Positions 1 to 5,429 of a DNA stretch of 6,524 nucleotides are shown here, one piece after another (positions within the stretch are counted from its first letter, which is position 1; every line of letters starts with the position of its first letter). The DNA is from RUG563 sp045589355 (GTDB lineage Bacteria; Bacillota; Clostridia; Christensenellales; Aristaeellaceae). The position numbers and the translations under genes are program-made. The notes beneath the pieces were generated by a model that was not told the DNA's origin, made no database searches, and saw only the letters and a list, made by a program, of their open reading frames with translations. The stretch covers positions 1 through 6,524 of the forward strand of contig JAZNOW010000004.1 in the NCBI GenBank assembly GCA_045589355.1, written 5' to 3'.

Positions 1-590
1 TCAAGCCCGTTTCCGCAGCCCCCGCTGCCAAGAACGTGATCTTCCTGTCCGCTGACGCTTTCGGCGTGCTGCCCCCCGTCAGCATTCTGACCCCTGAACA
101 GGCTCAGTATTACTTCCTGTCTGGCTTCACCGCCAAGCTGGCCGGCACTGAACGCGGCATCACCGAACCCACCCCCACCTTCTCCGCTTGCTTTGGCCAG
201 GCCTTCCTGGAACTGCACCCCACCAAGTACGGTGAAGAACTGGTGAAGAAGATGGAAGTTAACGGCGCCAAGGCCTACCTGGTCAACACCGGCTGGAACG
301 GCACCGGCAAGCGCATCACCATCAAGGATACCCGCGGCATCATCGACGCTATCCTGAACGGCGATATCCTGAAGGCCCCCACCAAGAAGATCCCCCTGTT
401 CGACCTGGAAGTGCCCACCGAACTGCCCGGCGTGAACCCCGCTATCCTGGATCCCCGGGATACCTACGCCGATGCTTCCGAATGGGATAAGAAGGCTCAG
501 GATCTGGCCGGCCGTTTCGTGAAGAACTTCGTCAAGTACACCGGTAACGACGCCGGCAAGGCTCTGGTGAAGGCCGGTCCCCAGCTGTAA
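1..590 (+). CDS. pckA: Phosphoenolpyruvate carboxykinase (ATP), C-terminal part (5' end outside window)
   Basis: This enzyme interconverts oxaloacetate plus ATP with PEP, CO2 and ADP in the cytoplasm. It serves gluconeogenesis or, in many anaerobes, CO2-fixing fermentation. The open frame enters from position 3 without a start codon, and 195 residues are visible of a family of about 530-540. The segment FLSADAFGVLPPVS is followed by the hallmark AGTERGITEPTPTFSACFG, whose arginine corresponds to the ATP/PEP-contacting Arg333 of E. coli PckA. Next come LVNTGWNGTGKRITIKDTR, the adenine-binding region, and the ending PTELPGVNPAILDPRDTY...AAL/VKAGPQL-type tail. These motifs identify the ATP-dependent rather than the GTP-dependent family. 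The kinase-1a (Walker A) loop lies upstream, outside the window. Codons are strongly GC-rich (ccc, ctg, aag), as expected for a highly expressed gene. The stop codon sits inside a 6-bp hairpin (588-604). Confidence 0.97.
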   Translation, partial: KPVSAAPAAKNVIFLSADAFGVLPPVSILTPEQAQYYFLSGFTAKLAGTERGITEPTPTFSACFGQAFLELHPTKYGEELVKKMEVNGAKAYLVNTGWNGTGKRITIKDTRGIIDAILNGDILKAPTKKIPLFDLEVPTELPGVNPAILDPRDTYADASEWDKKAQDLAGRFVKNFVKYTGNDAGKALVKAGPQL

Positions 591-633
591 GGGTTCCGCC
601 CTTAAACCCGCCAAAGGGACAATGCCCCTTTGG
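588..633 (+). repeat. Twin hairpins just after pckA, related to the 3.1-3.95 kb hairpin repeats
   Basis: Two stem-loops follow each other. TAAGGG/CCCTTA (588-593 with 599-604, loop TTCCG) includes the pckA stop codon. CCAAAGGG/CCCTTTGG (611-618 with 626-633) has a 7-nt loop. The order (a GGG-tccg-CCC hairpin, an ACCC-type linker, a second hairpin, then a CCC...CCTGCGA flank) matches the unit at 3289-3350 although the stem sequences differ. I read this as a dispersed copy of the same intergenic repeat family. Neither hairpin has a T-tract, so neither is an intrinsic terminator. Confidence 0.6.
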
Positions 634-697
634 AATCCCACCCTGCGAAATTGCCATGTGCGAACACATACAATTTCCGCATGAAACAACATATCAG

Positions 698-727
698 GCG
701 GCTTGCCTTCGGGCAGGCCGCTTTTTT
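698..727 (+). terminator. Rho-independent terminator of pckA
   Basis: A 10-bp GC-rich stem (698-707 with 712-721, one G-U pair) is closed by a TTCG tetraloop and followed by six T. It lies 108 bp after the pckA stop and reads rightward, so it should end the pckA transcript before the leftward regulator gene. Confidence 0.92.
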
Positions 728-731
728 ATAC

Positions 732-769
732 AAAAAACGGCTTGTTCATCTTTCGTGAACAGGCCGTTT
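732..769 (-). terminator. Rho-independent terminator of the leftward regulator gene
   Basis: A stem of about 14 bp with one G-U pair (735-748 with 756-769) is followed on the minus strand by a U-tract read from the A-run at 732-737. It overlaps the regulator's stop codon (768-770). It stands back to back with the pckA terminator, and the two tails share the 15-nt AT segment between them, a compact arrangement for convergent genes. Confidence 0.85.
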
Positions 770-986
770 ATTCTTCGTAGCGGTTGGGATTATTCGTCTG
801 CCCCAGCAGGTAGTCGATGCTGGTGTTGTAGATTTTCGCCAGTTGGATGAGAACGGCGGTGGGAATGTCGTTATCCCCGGATTCGTATTTGCTGTAACCC
901 GGTTGGGACATATGCAGCATATTTGCCACCTGCACCTGCGTCAAATCGTTGTCTTCCCGCATATCCCGGATTCGTTGATAGCGCAT
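768..986 (-). CDS. Small XRE/Cro-CI family HTH transcriptional regulator
   Basis: This 72-residue protein is essentially one lambda-repressor-like DNA-binding domain. The helix-turn-helix lies at about residues 16-37 (TQVQVANMLHMSQPGYSKYESG), with the typical Q at the start of the recognition helix region and the YE.G ending. It is followed by the family's IPTAVLIQLAKIYNTSIDYLLG helices 4-5. No sensor or cleavage domain is present, so any control of activity would be by concentration or a partner. The start is supported by GAGGTGA (minus strand, 991-997) just upstream of the ATG. The gene faces away from the secreted-protein gene, and the shared interval holds repeated TGGAAT motifs that are probable operators. 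The likely role (inference) is autoregulation and control of the divergent gene. The targets are not demonstrated. Confidence 0.9.
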   Translation of the reverse strand: MRYQRIRDMREDNDLTQVQVANMLHMSQPGYSKYESGDNDIPTAVLIQLAKIYNTSIDYLLGQTNNPNRYEE

Positions 987-1006
987 CTTCTCACCTCGGA
1001 ATATAT

Positions 1007-1037
1007 TCTATACAATTCCAATTTGGAATATTGACAA
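1007..1037 (-). promoter_or_regulatory. Candidate leftward promoter of the XRE regulator (weak)
   Basis: On the minus strand TTGTCA (rc of 1032-1037) and TATAGA (rc of 1007-1012) are separated by 19 bp, longer than the ideal 17. The palindrome at 1015-1029 lies entirely inside this spacer, which would suit autorepression. Other -10 choices in this AT-rich stretch are possible. Confidence 0.35.
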
Positions 1038-1059
1038 TTATAACAAAATGGAATATAAT
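1031..1059 (+). promoter_or_regulatory. Consensus sigma-70/sigma-A promoter for the secreted-protein gene
   Basis: TTGACA (1031-1036) and TATAAT (1054-1059) match both hexamers exactly, with a 17-bp spacer. Transcription should begin near 1066, about 43 nt before the start codon at 1109. So strong a promoter next to repressor-like sites suggests a gene that is normally held off. Confidence 0.88.
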
Positions 1060-1108
1060 GAAATGGAATGAAGATGGAACAAATAACCAAATAAGAGGAG
1101 GATGCAGA

Positions 1109-1726
1109 ATGAAGAAATGGTTTGTGTTGTTGATGGTATGTATTTTGTGCTTTGGATGCTGTGCTGTTCATGCAGAAACAAAGACGGCGTTTGACCACAA
1201 GAAATTCAGTATGTTCAGTGGTTATGAGTATAATGCAAAAGATGGTACCTGGGAATATGGTGCAAATGCAAAATGTTTGAATGGTTCATCATATTCTGCT
1301 ACACATATGGTGGGTATATATTTACAAGCATATGGCGATGTGAATACACCTGAAGAAGTAAATACATCATTATACATAGCGGTAATGGATAAACATGGTA
1401 ATTTAGAAGATGTCAAAGATGTTAGTATTACTTTCGATGTGGATGGCGAAACCTGTAAAATTCAGTTTGACAGAAATTATGTAACATTTACCTCTGTTAG
1501 CAAAGAAGCACTTAAATACATGGCAGAGGGTTCTTCTTTTATATGTGTTATCAATTTGGAAAATTCATCAACACGCCGTGTTACTGTCTACCCTACAGCG
1601 AAAGAATTGGCTGATTTTCAGAAAGCGGCAAAAAACTTGATCAAATATAATGTTGTAGATTACACAAGCGATTATGCAGAAGAGTATTATCCGATAGAAC
1701 AGCCGATCAAAATTTCGCTTTACTGA
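1109..1726 (+). CDS. Secreted protein of unknown function, 205 residues
   Basis: I do not recognise a named family. The ATG is chosen because a perfect AGGAGG (1096-1101) lies 7 nt upstream and because it yields a clean signal peptide. That peptide has KK, the hydrophobic run WFVLLMVCILCFGCCAV, then a probable signal peptidase I site after AVHA (about residue 22). The Cys residues do not form a good lipobox. The mature part is polar and rich in aromatic residues, with beta-like stretches (VGIYLQAYGD, TSLYIAVMDKHGNLEDVKDVSITFDVDGE, CKIQFDRNYVTF) and an alpha-helical segment near TAKELADFQKAAKNLIKYN. It resembles small exported Ig/beta-sandwich-like orphans of gut Clostridia. It is strikingly AT-rich compared with pckA and the permease, which suggests horizontal acquisition. 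It is divergent from the XRE regulator and followed by its own terminator, so it is probably a single-gene unit. Confidence 0.85.
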   Translation: MKKWFVLLMVCILCFGCCAVHAETKTAFDHKKFSMFSGYEYNAKDGTWEYGANAKCLNGSSYSATHMVGIYLQAYGDVNTPEEVNTSLYIAVMDKHGNLEDVKDVSITFDVDGETCKIQFDRNYVTFTSVSKEALKYMAEGSSFICVINLENSSTRRVTVYPTAKELADFQKAAKNLIKYNVVDYTSDYAEEYYPIEQPIKISLY

Positions 1727-1772
1727 ATGGAGAAAGTGTTAAGCGAACAAAGTAATATAGCAATAACATGAG

Positions 1773-1802
1773 AAACCGGAGAACATCTCCGGTTTTCTTC
1801 TT
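1773..1802 (+). terminator. Rho-independent terminator after the secreted-protein gene
   Basis: A perfect 10-bp stem (AAACCGGAGA at 1773-1782 with its complement at 1786-1795) has a short loop and is followed by a T-rich tail (TTTTCTTCTT). It lies 46 bp after the stop codon and isolates the secreted-protein unit from the permease. Confidence 0.88.
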
Positions 1803-1838
1803 GCCCATTTTCTGCCACGTTCTAAAAAGGAGGGAAGG

Positions 1839-1868
1839 TTGACAAAAAGCGGTTTCAGGGGTCATAAT
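1839..1868 (+). promoter_or_regulatory. Promoter of the AI-2E family permease
   Basis: TTGACA (1839-1844) and CATAAT (1863-1868) are separated by 18 bp, giving transcription from about 1875. It lies between the preceding terminator and the permease ribosome binding site, in the only gap available for a promoter. Confidence 0.68.
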
Positions 1869-1912
1869 AATGAACGGAAATCATTTGCCTGAACGCAAAG
1901 GAGGAAACGCTT

Positions 1913-3070
1913 TTGTTTATGGAAGACGAGAAAAACAGGAAAGTGCTGGGGAAATGGGTGTTGATCCTGTTTACCCTGTGCTGTGGTATATATCTGGTGC
2001 TGAGCAACCTGGGCGACGTGGGCGGCGCGGTGGCCTTTGTGAAAAAGCTGCTGAATCCGCTGATCATCGGCTTCATTCTGGCCGTGGTGATCAACGTGCC
2101 CATGAGCTTCATTGAAAAGCATCTGTTTGCCAAAGCGAAAAGCAAGGTGCTGCAAAGGCTGCGGCATCCGCTGGCCGTGGTGTGTGCCTTTGTGCTGATC
2201 GTTGTACTGATCGTCGGCATTTTCACGCTGATCATTCCTGAACTGATCCATGTGGGCTCTTTCCTGGTGGATCAGGTGGGCAAGGTGATCGATATGCTGG
2301 CGGCAGCGGATCAGGGCCAGGAAAACTTCTTCTCCCGCTTCAATATCAACTGGACAAAAACCAAGGAGGATATCTTCGGCTGGTTCAAAAATTCCAGCGG
2401 TGATCTGCTGGCCGGTGCGGCCAATGTGTTCGGCTCCGCCGCCGGCAGTGTGATGAATTTGGTCTTTGCGGTGATCTTTGCCCTGTACATGCTGGCCGGC
2501 AAGAGCCGGTTGCTGCATCAGCTGCAGCGGCTGATGCGGGCATGGCTGCCGGATAAATTCACCACCCCCGCCATCCATGTGGGCCAGGTGTTCTCCGCTT
2601 CCTTCCATGCTTTCATTGTGGGCCAGGTGACGGAAGCTGTGATCCTGGGCAGCCTGTGCGCTGTGGGCATGCTGGTGCTGGGCCTGCCTTATGCGGCCAT
2701 GATCGGCGTGCTGGTGGGCGTGTGCGCCCTGATCCCCATTGTGGGCGGCTATACCTCCGCCATTGTGGGCACGTTCATCATCCTGACGGCGGATCCTGTG
2801 AAAGCGCTTATTTTTCTGATTTACCTGATCATTCTCCAGCAGATCGAAGGCAACCTGATCTATCCCCGTGTGGTGGGCGGTAAAATTAACCTGCCCGGCA
2901 TCTGGGTGCTGGCGGCTGTTACCATCGGCGGTGGCCTGGCCGGGCCTTTCGGCATGCTGCTGGGTGTGCCCACCGCTTCGGCCCTGTATGCGCTGGTGAA
3001 GGAAAAAACGGCGGAACGGGAAAAGAAAAAACTGCAGCAAAGCGCGGATGACTGCGAAACCGATGCATAA
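1913..3070 (+). CDS. AI-2E family transporter (PerM/YtvI-like permease, formerly UPF0118/DUF20)
   Basis: This is a polytopic inner-membrane protein. Family members have been linked to autoinducer-2 export, sporulation (YtvI) or cation/proton antiport, and the substrate here cannot be told from sequence. Hydrophobic segments lie near residues 13-31, 46-64 and 87-111. A polar stretch of about 65 residues follows, then more segments from about 178 to the end, ending in a charged cytoplasmic tail (KEKTAEREKKK). The family signatures are clear: ALIPIVGGYTSAIVG (about 272-286), QQIEGNLIYPRVVG (about 309-322) and the late glycine-rich GGGLAGPFGMLLGVP. The start is probably TTG at 1913, because AAGGAGG (1898-1904) lies 8 nt upstream. 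The next in-frame ATG (1919) would have 14 nt of spacing and would shorten the protein from 385 to 383 residues. The gene has its own promoter. No convincing terminator occurs until 3444. Confidence 0.95.
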   Translation: MFMEDEKNRKVLGKWVLILFTLCCGIYLVLSNLGDVGGAVAFVKKLLNPLIIGFILAVVINVPMSFIEKHLFAKAKSKVLQRLRHPLAVVCAFVLIVVLIVGIFTLIIPELIHVGSFLVDQVGKVIDMLAAADQGQENFFSRFNINWTKTKEDIFGWFKNSSGDLLAGAANVFGSAAGSVMNLVFAVIFALYMLAGKSRLLHQLQRLMRAWLPDKFTTPAIHVGQVFSASFHAFIVGQVTEAVILGSLCAVGMLVLGLPYAAMIGVLVGVCALIPIVGGYTSAIVGTFIILTADPVKALIFLIYLIILQQIEGNLIYPRVVGGKINLPGIWVLAAVTIGGGLAGPFGMLLGVPTASALYALVKEKTAEREKKKLQQSADDCETDA

Positions 3071-3084
3071 GTCAGCTGTGCAGG

Positions 3085-3350
3085 TGCGAAGCACCAGGGG
3101 CATTGCCCCTGGACCCAGTACGCGATATTGCATGATTTATCAAAAGAGGTAGTGTCCGCGCGCTGCTTGAAGGAACGACGAAGCAGGGGACTCCTCGGCA
3201 GGGACATCGCCCCTGCACCCAGTACGCGATAACGCGCAACTTATCCATAAAACCTGTTTCCGCGCGATGCTTGCGAAACGGCGAAGCAGGGGGCTCCGCG
3301 CCCCCCGTACCCCCACGGCAGGGCGATCCGCCCTGCACCCTTCCTGCGAC
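3085..3350. repeat. Hairpin repeat group A, about 2.5 units of roughly 104-120 bp
   Basis: Three units follow the permease. Each has a core hairpin: 3094-3112 (CCAGGGGC arms), 3198-3216 (GCAGGG arms, degenerate) and 3318-3336 (GCAGGGCG arms). The first two are followed by the same 14 nt, CCCAGTACGCGATA, at 3114 and 3218, exactly 104 bp apart. Between cores lies a second stem, TGCTT...AAGCA (3164-3185 and 3268-3288), and before the third core a GGGGGC/GCCCCC hairpin (3289-3305). The arms differ between units, yet pairing is kept in the first and third. No protein is credible here. The minus-strand frames only translate the repeats. Confidence 0.8.
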
Positions 3351-3443
3351 AAAACAGAATTTTATCAGAAATGGTTGCTTCCGCATGATGCTTGAGAAAA
3401 CGATGCGGTTTCAGCCACGGGCGCAATGAAAACATTGAAAAAA

Positions 3444-3481
3444 GTCGGCTGGGAAAGCGAGCTTTCCCACCGGCCTTTTTT
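3444..3481. terminator. Bidirectional intrinsic terminator within the long intergenic region
   Basis: A 13-bp stem with a single bulged C (3444-3457 with 3462-3474) and a CGAG loop is followed rightward by six T (3476-3481). It is flanked on the left by six A (3438-3443), so it can work on both strands. It may end the permease transcript, which would then have a 3' UTR of about 400 nt made of hairpin repeats. It may instead end an unrecognised small RNA from either side. Confidence 0.75.
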
Positions 3482-3491
3482 CATGTTTTCC

Positions 3492-3617
3492 CCGGATGCC
3501 TAGGCATCCGGCCGGCGGTGTTCCACCGCCCAGCCCGTGTGCGGCAGTGCCGCAGCCGATTCGCAATGCGACTGTCTTTTCTCTCAAACGCGTCTGTGCG
3601 TGCACGGCGGAGCACGC
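3492..3617. repeat. Chain of consecutive perfect palindromes/hairpins
   Basis: Directly after the terminator come a 20-bp perfect palindrome centred on CCTAGG (3492-3511), GGCGGTG/CACCGCC with a 3-nt loop (3514-3530) and TGCGGCA-G-TGCCGCA (3540-3554). The small TCGCA-A-TGCGA (3561-3571) and GCGTGC/GCACGC (3598-3603 with 3612-3617) complete the chain. The stems are unrelated in sequence to each other. No reading frame here looks like a protein. The segment could be a structured RNA read from either strand or a degraded palindromic mobile element; I cannot assign it. Confidence 0.55.
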
Positions 3618-3652
3618 TCGATTTGCAACGTTTCGATTTTCTTATACGCTGC

Positions 3653-3951
3653 AGCGGGAGATTACTTGATGAACAAAACCACTACTTCCGCAGTAGGGTC
3701 CAGGGCACTGCCCTGGGCAGGGGTGAAACCCCGCGGTTTTCCAAGTAACAGCGGGAAATTGCTTGAAGATCAGTTCAACCACTTCCGCTACCGGGTGCAG
3801 GGATGATATCCCTGCTGGGGTGTGGGGTGAAACCCCGCGGTTCTCCAAGTAACAGCGGGAAATTGCTTGTGCTGTACGTCAACTACTTCCGCCACTGGGT
3901 CCAGGGGCGATGCCCCTGGTTCGCTACTGGGTCAAGGGCCAATGGCCCTTG
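3653..3951. repeat. Hairpin repeat group B, three units of 97-104 bp upstream of mnmE
   Basis: AGCGGGA(A/g)ATT(G/a)CTTG recurs at 3653, 3750 and 3854. A 46-nt block starting at 3720 recurs at 3824 with a single change. Each unit carries a core hairpin: 3700-3716 (CCAGGGCA arms, 1-nt centre), 3797-3815 (GCAGGGAT arms) and 3901-3919 (CCAGGGGC arms), with an extra one at 3933-3951 (CAAGGGCC arms). All have 8-bp perfect arms although their sequences differ. A GGGG-tgaaa-CCCC hairpin lies at 3720-3732 and 3824-3836. The octamer TACTGGGT or CACTGGGT precedes the last two cores, the reverse complement of the ACCCAGTA that follows group A cores, so B is at least partly inverted relative to A. Confidence 0.8.
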
Positions 3952-3977
3952 TGGGATGGAGGAAAGAATGGTATAAT
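3949..3977 (+). promoter_or_regulatory. Promoter of mnmE
   Basis: TTGTGG (3949-3954) and a perfect TATAAT (3972-3977) are 17 bp apart, so transcription should start around 3984, about 27 nt before the mnmE ATG. The -35 box overlaps the right arm of the last group B hairpin (3944-3951), so the repeat supplies part of the promoter. Confidence 0.72.
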
Positions 3978-4010
3978 CAATGGGATTTGATGAAACCGGG
4001 GGAATGCATC

Positions 4011-5339
4011 ATGTACGAAAAAGACACCATTGCGGCACTGGCCACGGCGCCGGGCGAAGGCGGCATTGCCATTGTGCGCATCAGCGGCGAAAAAGCGGAA
4101 AGCTGCCTGCAGCAGCTTTTTCAGCCTGCCTGCGCATGGGAAAGCCACCGCATGTATTACGGGCACATGGTGCAAAGCGGGCAGGTGCTGGACGAGTGCA
4201 TGGCGGTACTGATGCGTGCCCCCCGCAGCTATACAAGGGAAGACGTGGCGGAAATTCACCTGCACGGCGGCAGCTTTGTGGCATCCAGTGTGCTGAAAGC
4301 GTTGTACGCACTGGGCGTGCGGCCGGCAGCGGCGGGTGAATTCACCAAGCGTGCCTTCCTCAACGGGCGGATTGACCTGAGCCGGGCAGAAGCGGTGATG
4401 GCGCTCATTTCCGCCGAAGGCAGCCGTGCGGCCCGGGCGGCGGTGCGGCAATTGGACGGCGGCGTATCATCTTTTGTGCAGACGGCTCAGGAGAAGCTGC
4501 TGAAGCTGCTTTCCGGCGTGGCGGCGGCCATCGATTACCCGGAAGAGATCACCTTTGAAGAAGCGGCCGGGGAGATGACGGAGGGTGCCCTTTTGCTGGC
4601 GCAGGAACTGGAGAATGCCTGCGACGAGCGGGGTGCACGCATTGCCCGGCAGGGGCTGGAAGTGGTTTTGTGCGGCCGGCCCAATGTGGGCAAGTCCAGC
4701 CTGCTCAACGCCCTTTCCCGGGAGGAAGTGGCCATTGTGACGGATATTCCCGGCACCACCCGGGACATTCTGCGGTCGGATATGTATCTGGCCGGGCTGA
4801 AGGTGCGGTTTGTGGATACGGCCGGCCTGCGCAGTGATACCGATGTGATCGAAGCCATCGGCGTGGAGCGGGCAAAAAAGGCCGTAGCCGGAGCGGATGT
4901 GGCCATGGTGGTGCTGGACGCATCTCTTCCTTTGCAGGAAGAAGACAAAAAACTGCTGGAAGAAACCCGGGATATGCCCCGCATTGTGGTTTTGAACAAG
5001 GGGGACTTGCCCTGCGTGCTTAAGAAAGAGCAGTTTGAAAATGCGGTGGTGGTATCCGCTGCGGAAAAAACAGGCGTGGCAGAACTGGAAGAAAAGATCG
5101 CGTCTTACGGCGCCGGCGCCGGGGAAGGGGAACTGACCCAGGAACGGCACATGGCCCTGGCAAGGGAAGCGGCAGCGGCCCTGCGCCGGGCGGCAGCGGC
5201 CTGCGAGATGGGCGAAGCGGTGGACGTGGCGGCGGTGGAACTGAACGAAGCGCTGCATGTGTTGGGCCGCATCACCGGCGAGCAGGTGGACGAAAGGCTG
5301 CTGGACGACGTGTTCAGCCGGTTCTGCGTGGGCAAGTGA
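4011..5339 (+). CDS. mnmE: tRNA uridine-5-carboxymethylaminomethyl(34) synthesis GTPase MnmE
   Basis: MnmE acts with MnmG (FAD protein) to place cmnm5 or nm5 groups on wobble U34 of certain tRNAs in the cytoplasm, using K+-stimulated GTP hydrolysis and a folate-derived one-carbon unit. The protein has 442 residues, slightly short of the usual 450-460. The N-terminal folate-binding domain starts with DTIAALATAPGEGGIAIVRISG. The inserted G domain shows GRPNVGKSS (G1, 222-230), IPGTTRD (G2, 246-252), DTAGL (G3, 269-273) and NKGD (G4, 329-332). The C-terminal helical domain ends in the diagnostic FCVGK, whose Cys439 is the conserved catalytic cysteine. Start: the ATG at 4011 gives the family N-terminus and follows GGGGGAA at 3998-4004. 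An in-frame ATG at 3990 has no ribosome binding site. The usual partner gene mnmG does not follow; an initiator tRNA does. Confidence 0.97.
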   Translation: MYEKDTIAALATAPGEGGIAIVRISGEKAESCLQQLFQPACAWESHRMYYGHMVQSGQVLDECMAVLMRAPRSYTREDVAEIHLHGGSFVASSVLKALYALGVRPAAAGEFTKRAFLNGRIDLSRAEAVMALISAEGSRAARAAVRQLDGGVSSFVQTAQEKLLKLLSGVAAAIDYPEEITFEEAAGEMTEGALLLAQELENACDERGARIARQGLEVVLCGRPNVGKSSLLNALSREEVAIVTDIPGTTRDILRSDMYLAGLKVRFVDTAGLRSDTDVIEAIGVERAKKAVAGADVAMVVLDASLPLQEEDKKLLEETRDMPRIVVLNKGDLPCVLKKEQFENAVVVSAAEKTGVAELEEKIASYGAGAGEGELTQERHMALAREAAAALRRAAAACEMGEAVDVAAVELNEALHVLGRITGEQVDERLLDDVFSRFCVGK

Positions 5340-5371
5340 AAAATTCATTCGAAAAATTTTCAAAAAAACGG

Positions 5372-5400
5372 TTGACAAATGCGCAAAGATGTTGTATTAT
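5372..5400 (+). promoter_or_regulatory. Promoter of the initiator tRNA gene
   Basis: TTGACA (5372-5377) and TATTAT (5395-5400) have a 17-bp spacer. This is a near-consensus Bacillota/Proteobacteria-type housekeeping promoter, quite unlike the Bacteroidota-type promoter of the tRNA-Leu gene 860 bp downstream. Transcription should begin near 5407, giving a leader of about 23 nt. Confidence 0.88.
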
Positions 5401-5429
5401 TTATCGTGCGTCGAACGCAGCGCATTCGT

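Larger units (their letters stand above)
999..1079. promoter_or_regulatory. Divergent control region with repeated TGGAAT motifs (putative operators)
   Basis: A perfect 15-bp inverted repeat, ATTCCAA-T-TTGGAAT, occupies 1015-1029. TGGAAT recurs at 1049-1054 and 1064-1069, and TGGAA at 1075-1079. GAATATATTC (999-1008) is a further perfect 10-bp palindrome. The central palindrome abuts the -35 box of the rightward promoter and covers the upstream part of any leftward promoter. The later copies span the rightward -10 and transcription start. This is what a repressor site cluster for the adjacent XRE protein would look like; binding is inferred. Confidence 0.65.

Noticed and set aside
923..1108. 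N-terminal extension of the secreted-protein gene to 923
   Set aside because: It would run through the divergent regulator gene and the promoter. The AGGAGG and the signal peptide fix the start at 1109.
1870..2115. 81-codon frame starting with ATG at 1870 upstream of the permease
   Set aside because: It has no ribosome binding site, overlaps the permease in another frame and shows no motif. A short leader peptide cannot be excluded but is not supported.
1862..3133. Long minus-strand open frame (423 codons) opposite the permease
   Set aside because: It is His/Gln-rich with no recognisable motif, has no ribosome binding site, and is fully explained as the antisense of the GC-rich permease gene.
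3072..3386. Minus-strand open frame through the repeats, with recurring peptide blocks
   Set aside because: The peptide repeats are just translations of the hairpin DNA units, in several frames at once, and there is no ribosome binding site.
3392..3748. Plus-strand open frame of 118 codons in the intergenic region
   Set aside because: It runs through a strong terminator hairpin, five palindromes and a repeat unit. It has no Shine-Dalgarno and the sequence is not protein-like.
3085..3955. CRISPR array or riboswitch in the long intergenic region
   Set aside because: Unit spacing near 100 bp, internal hairpins and conserved inter-core sequence do not fit a CRISPR array. No known riboswitch core was recognised ahead of mnmE.
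4467..5378. Long minus-strand open frame (303 codons) opposite mnmE
   Set aside because: It is an antisense shadow of the conserved MnmE frame, with the same compositional artefact (runs of His, Gln and Gly) and no start signal.
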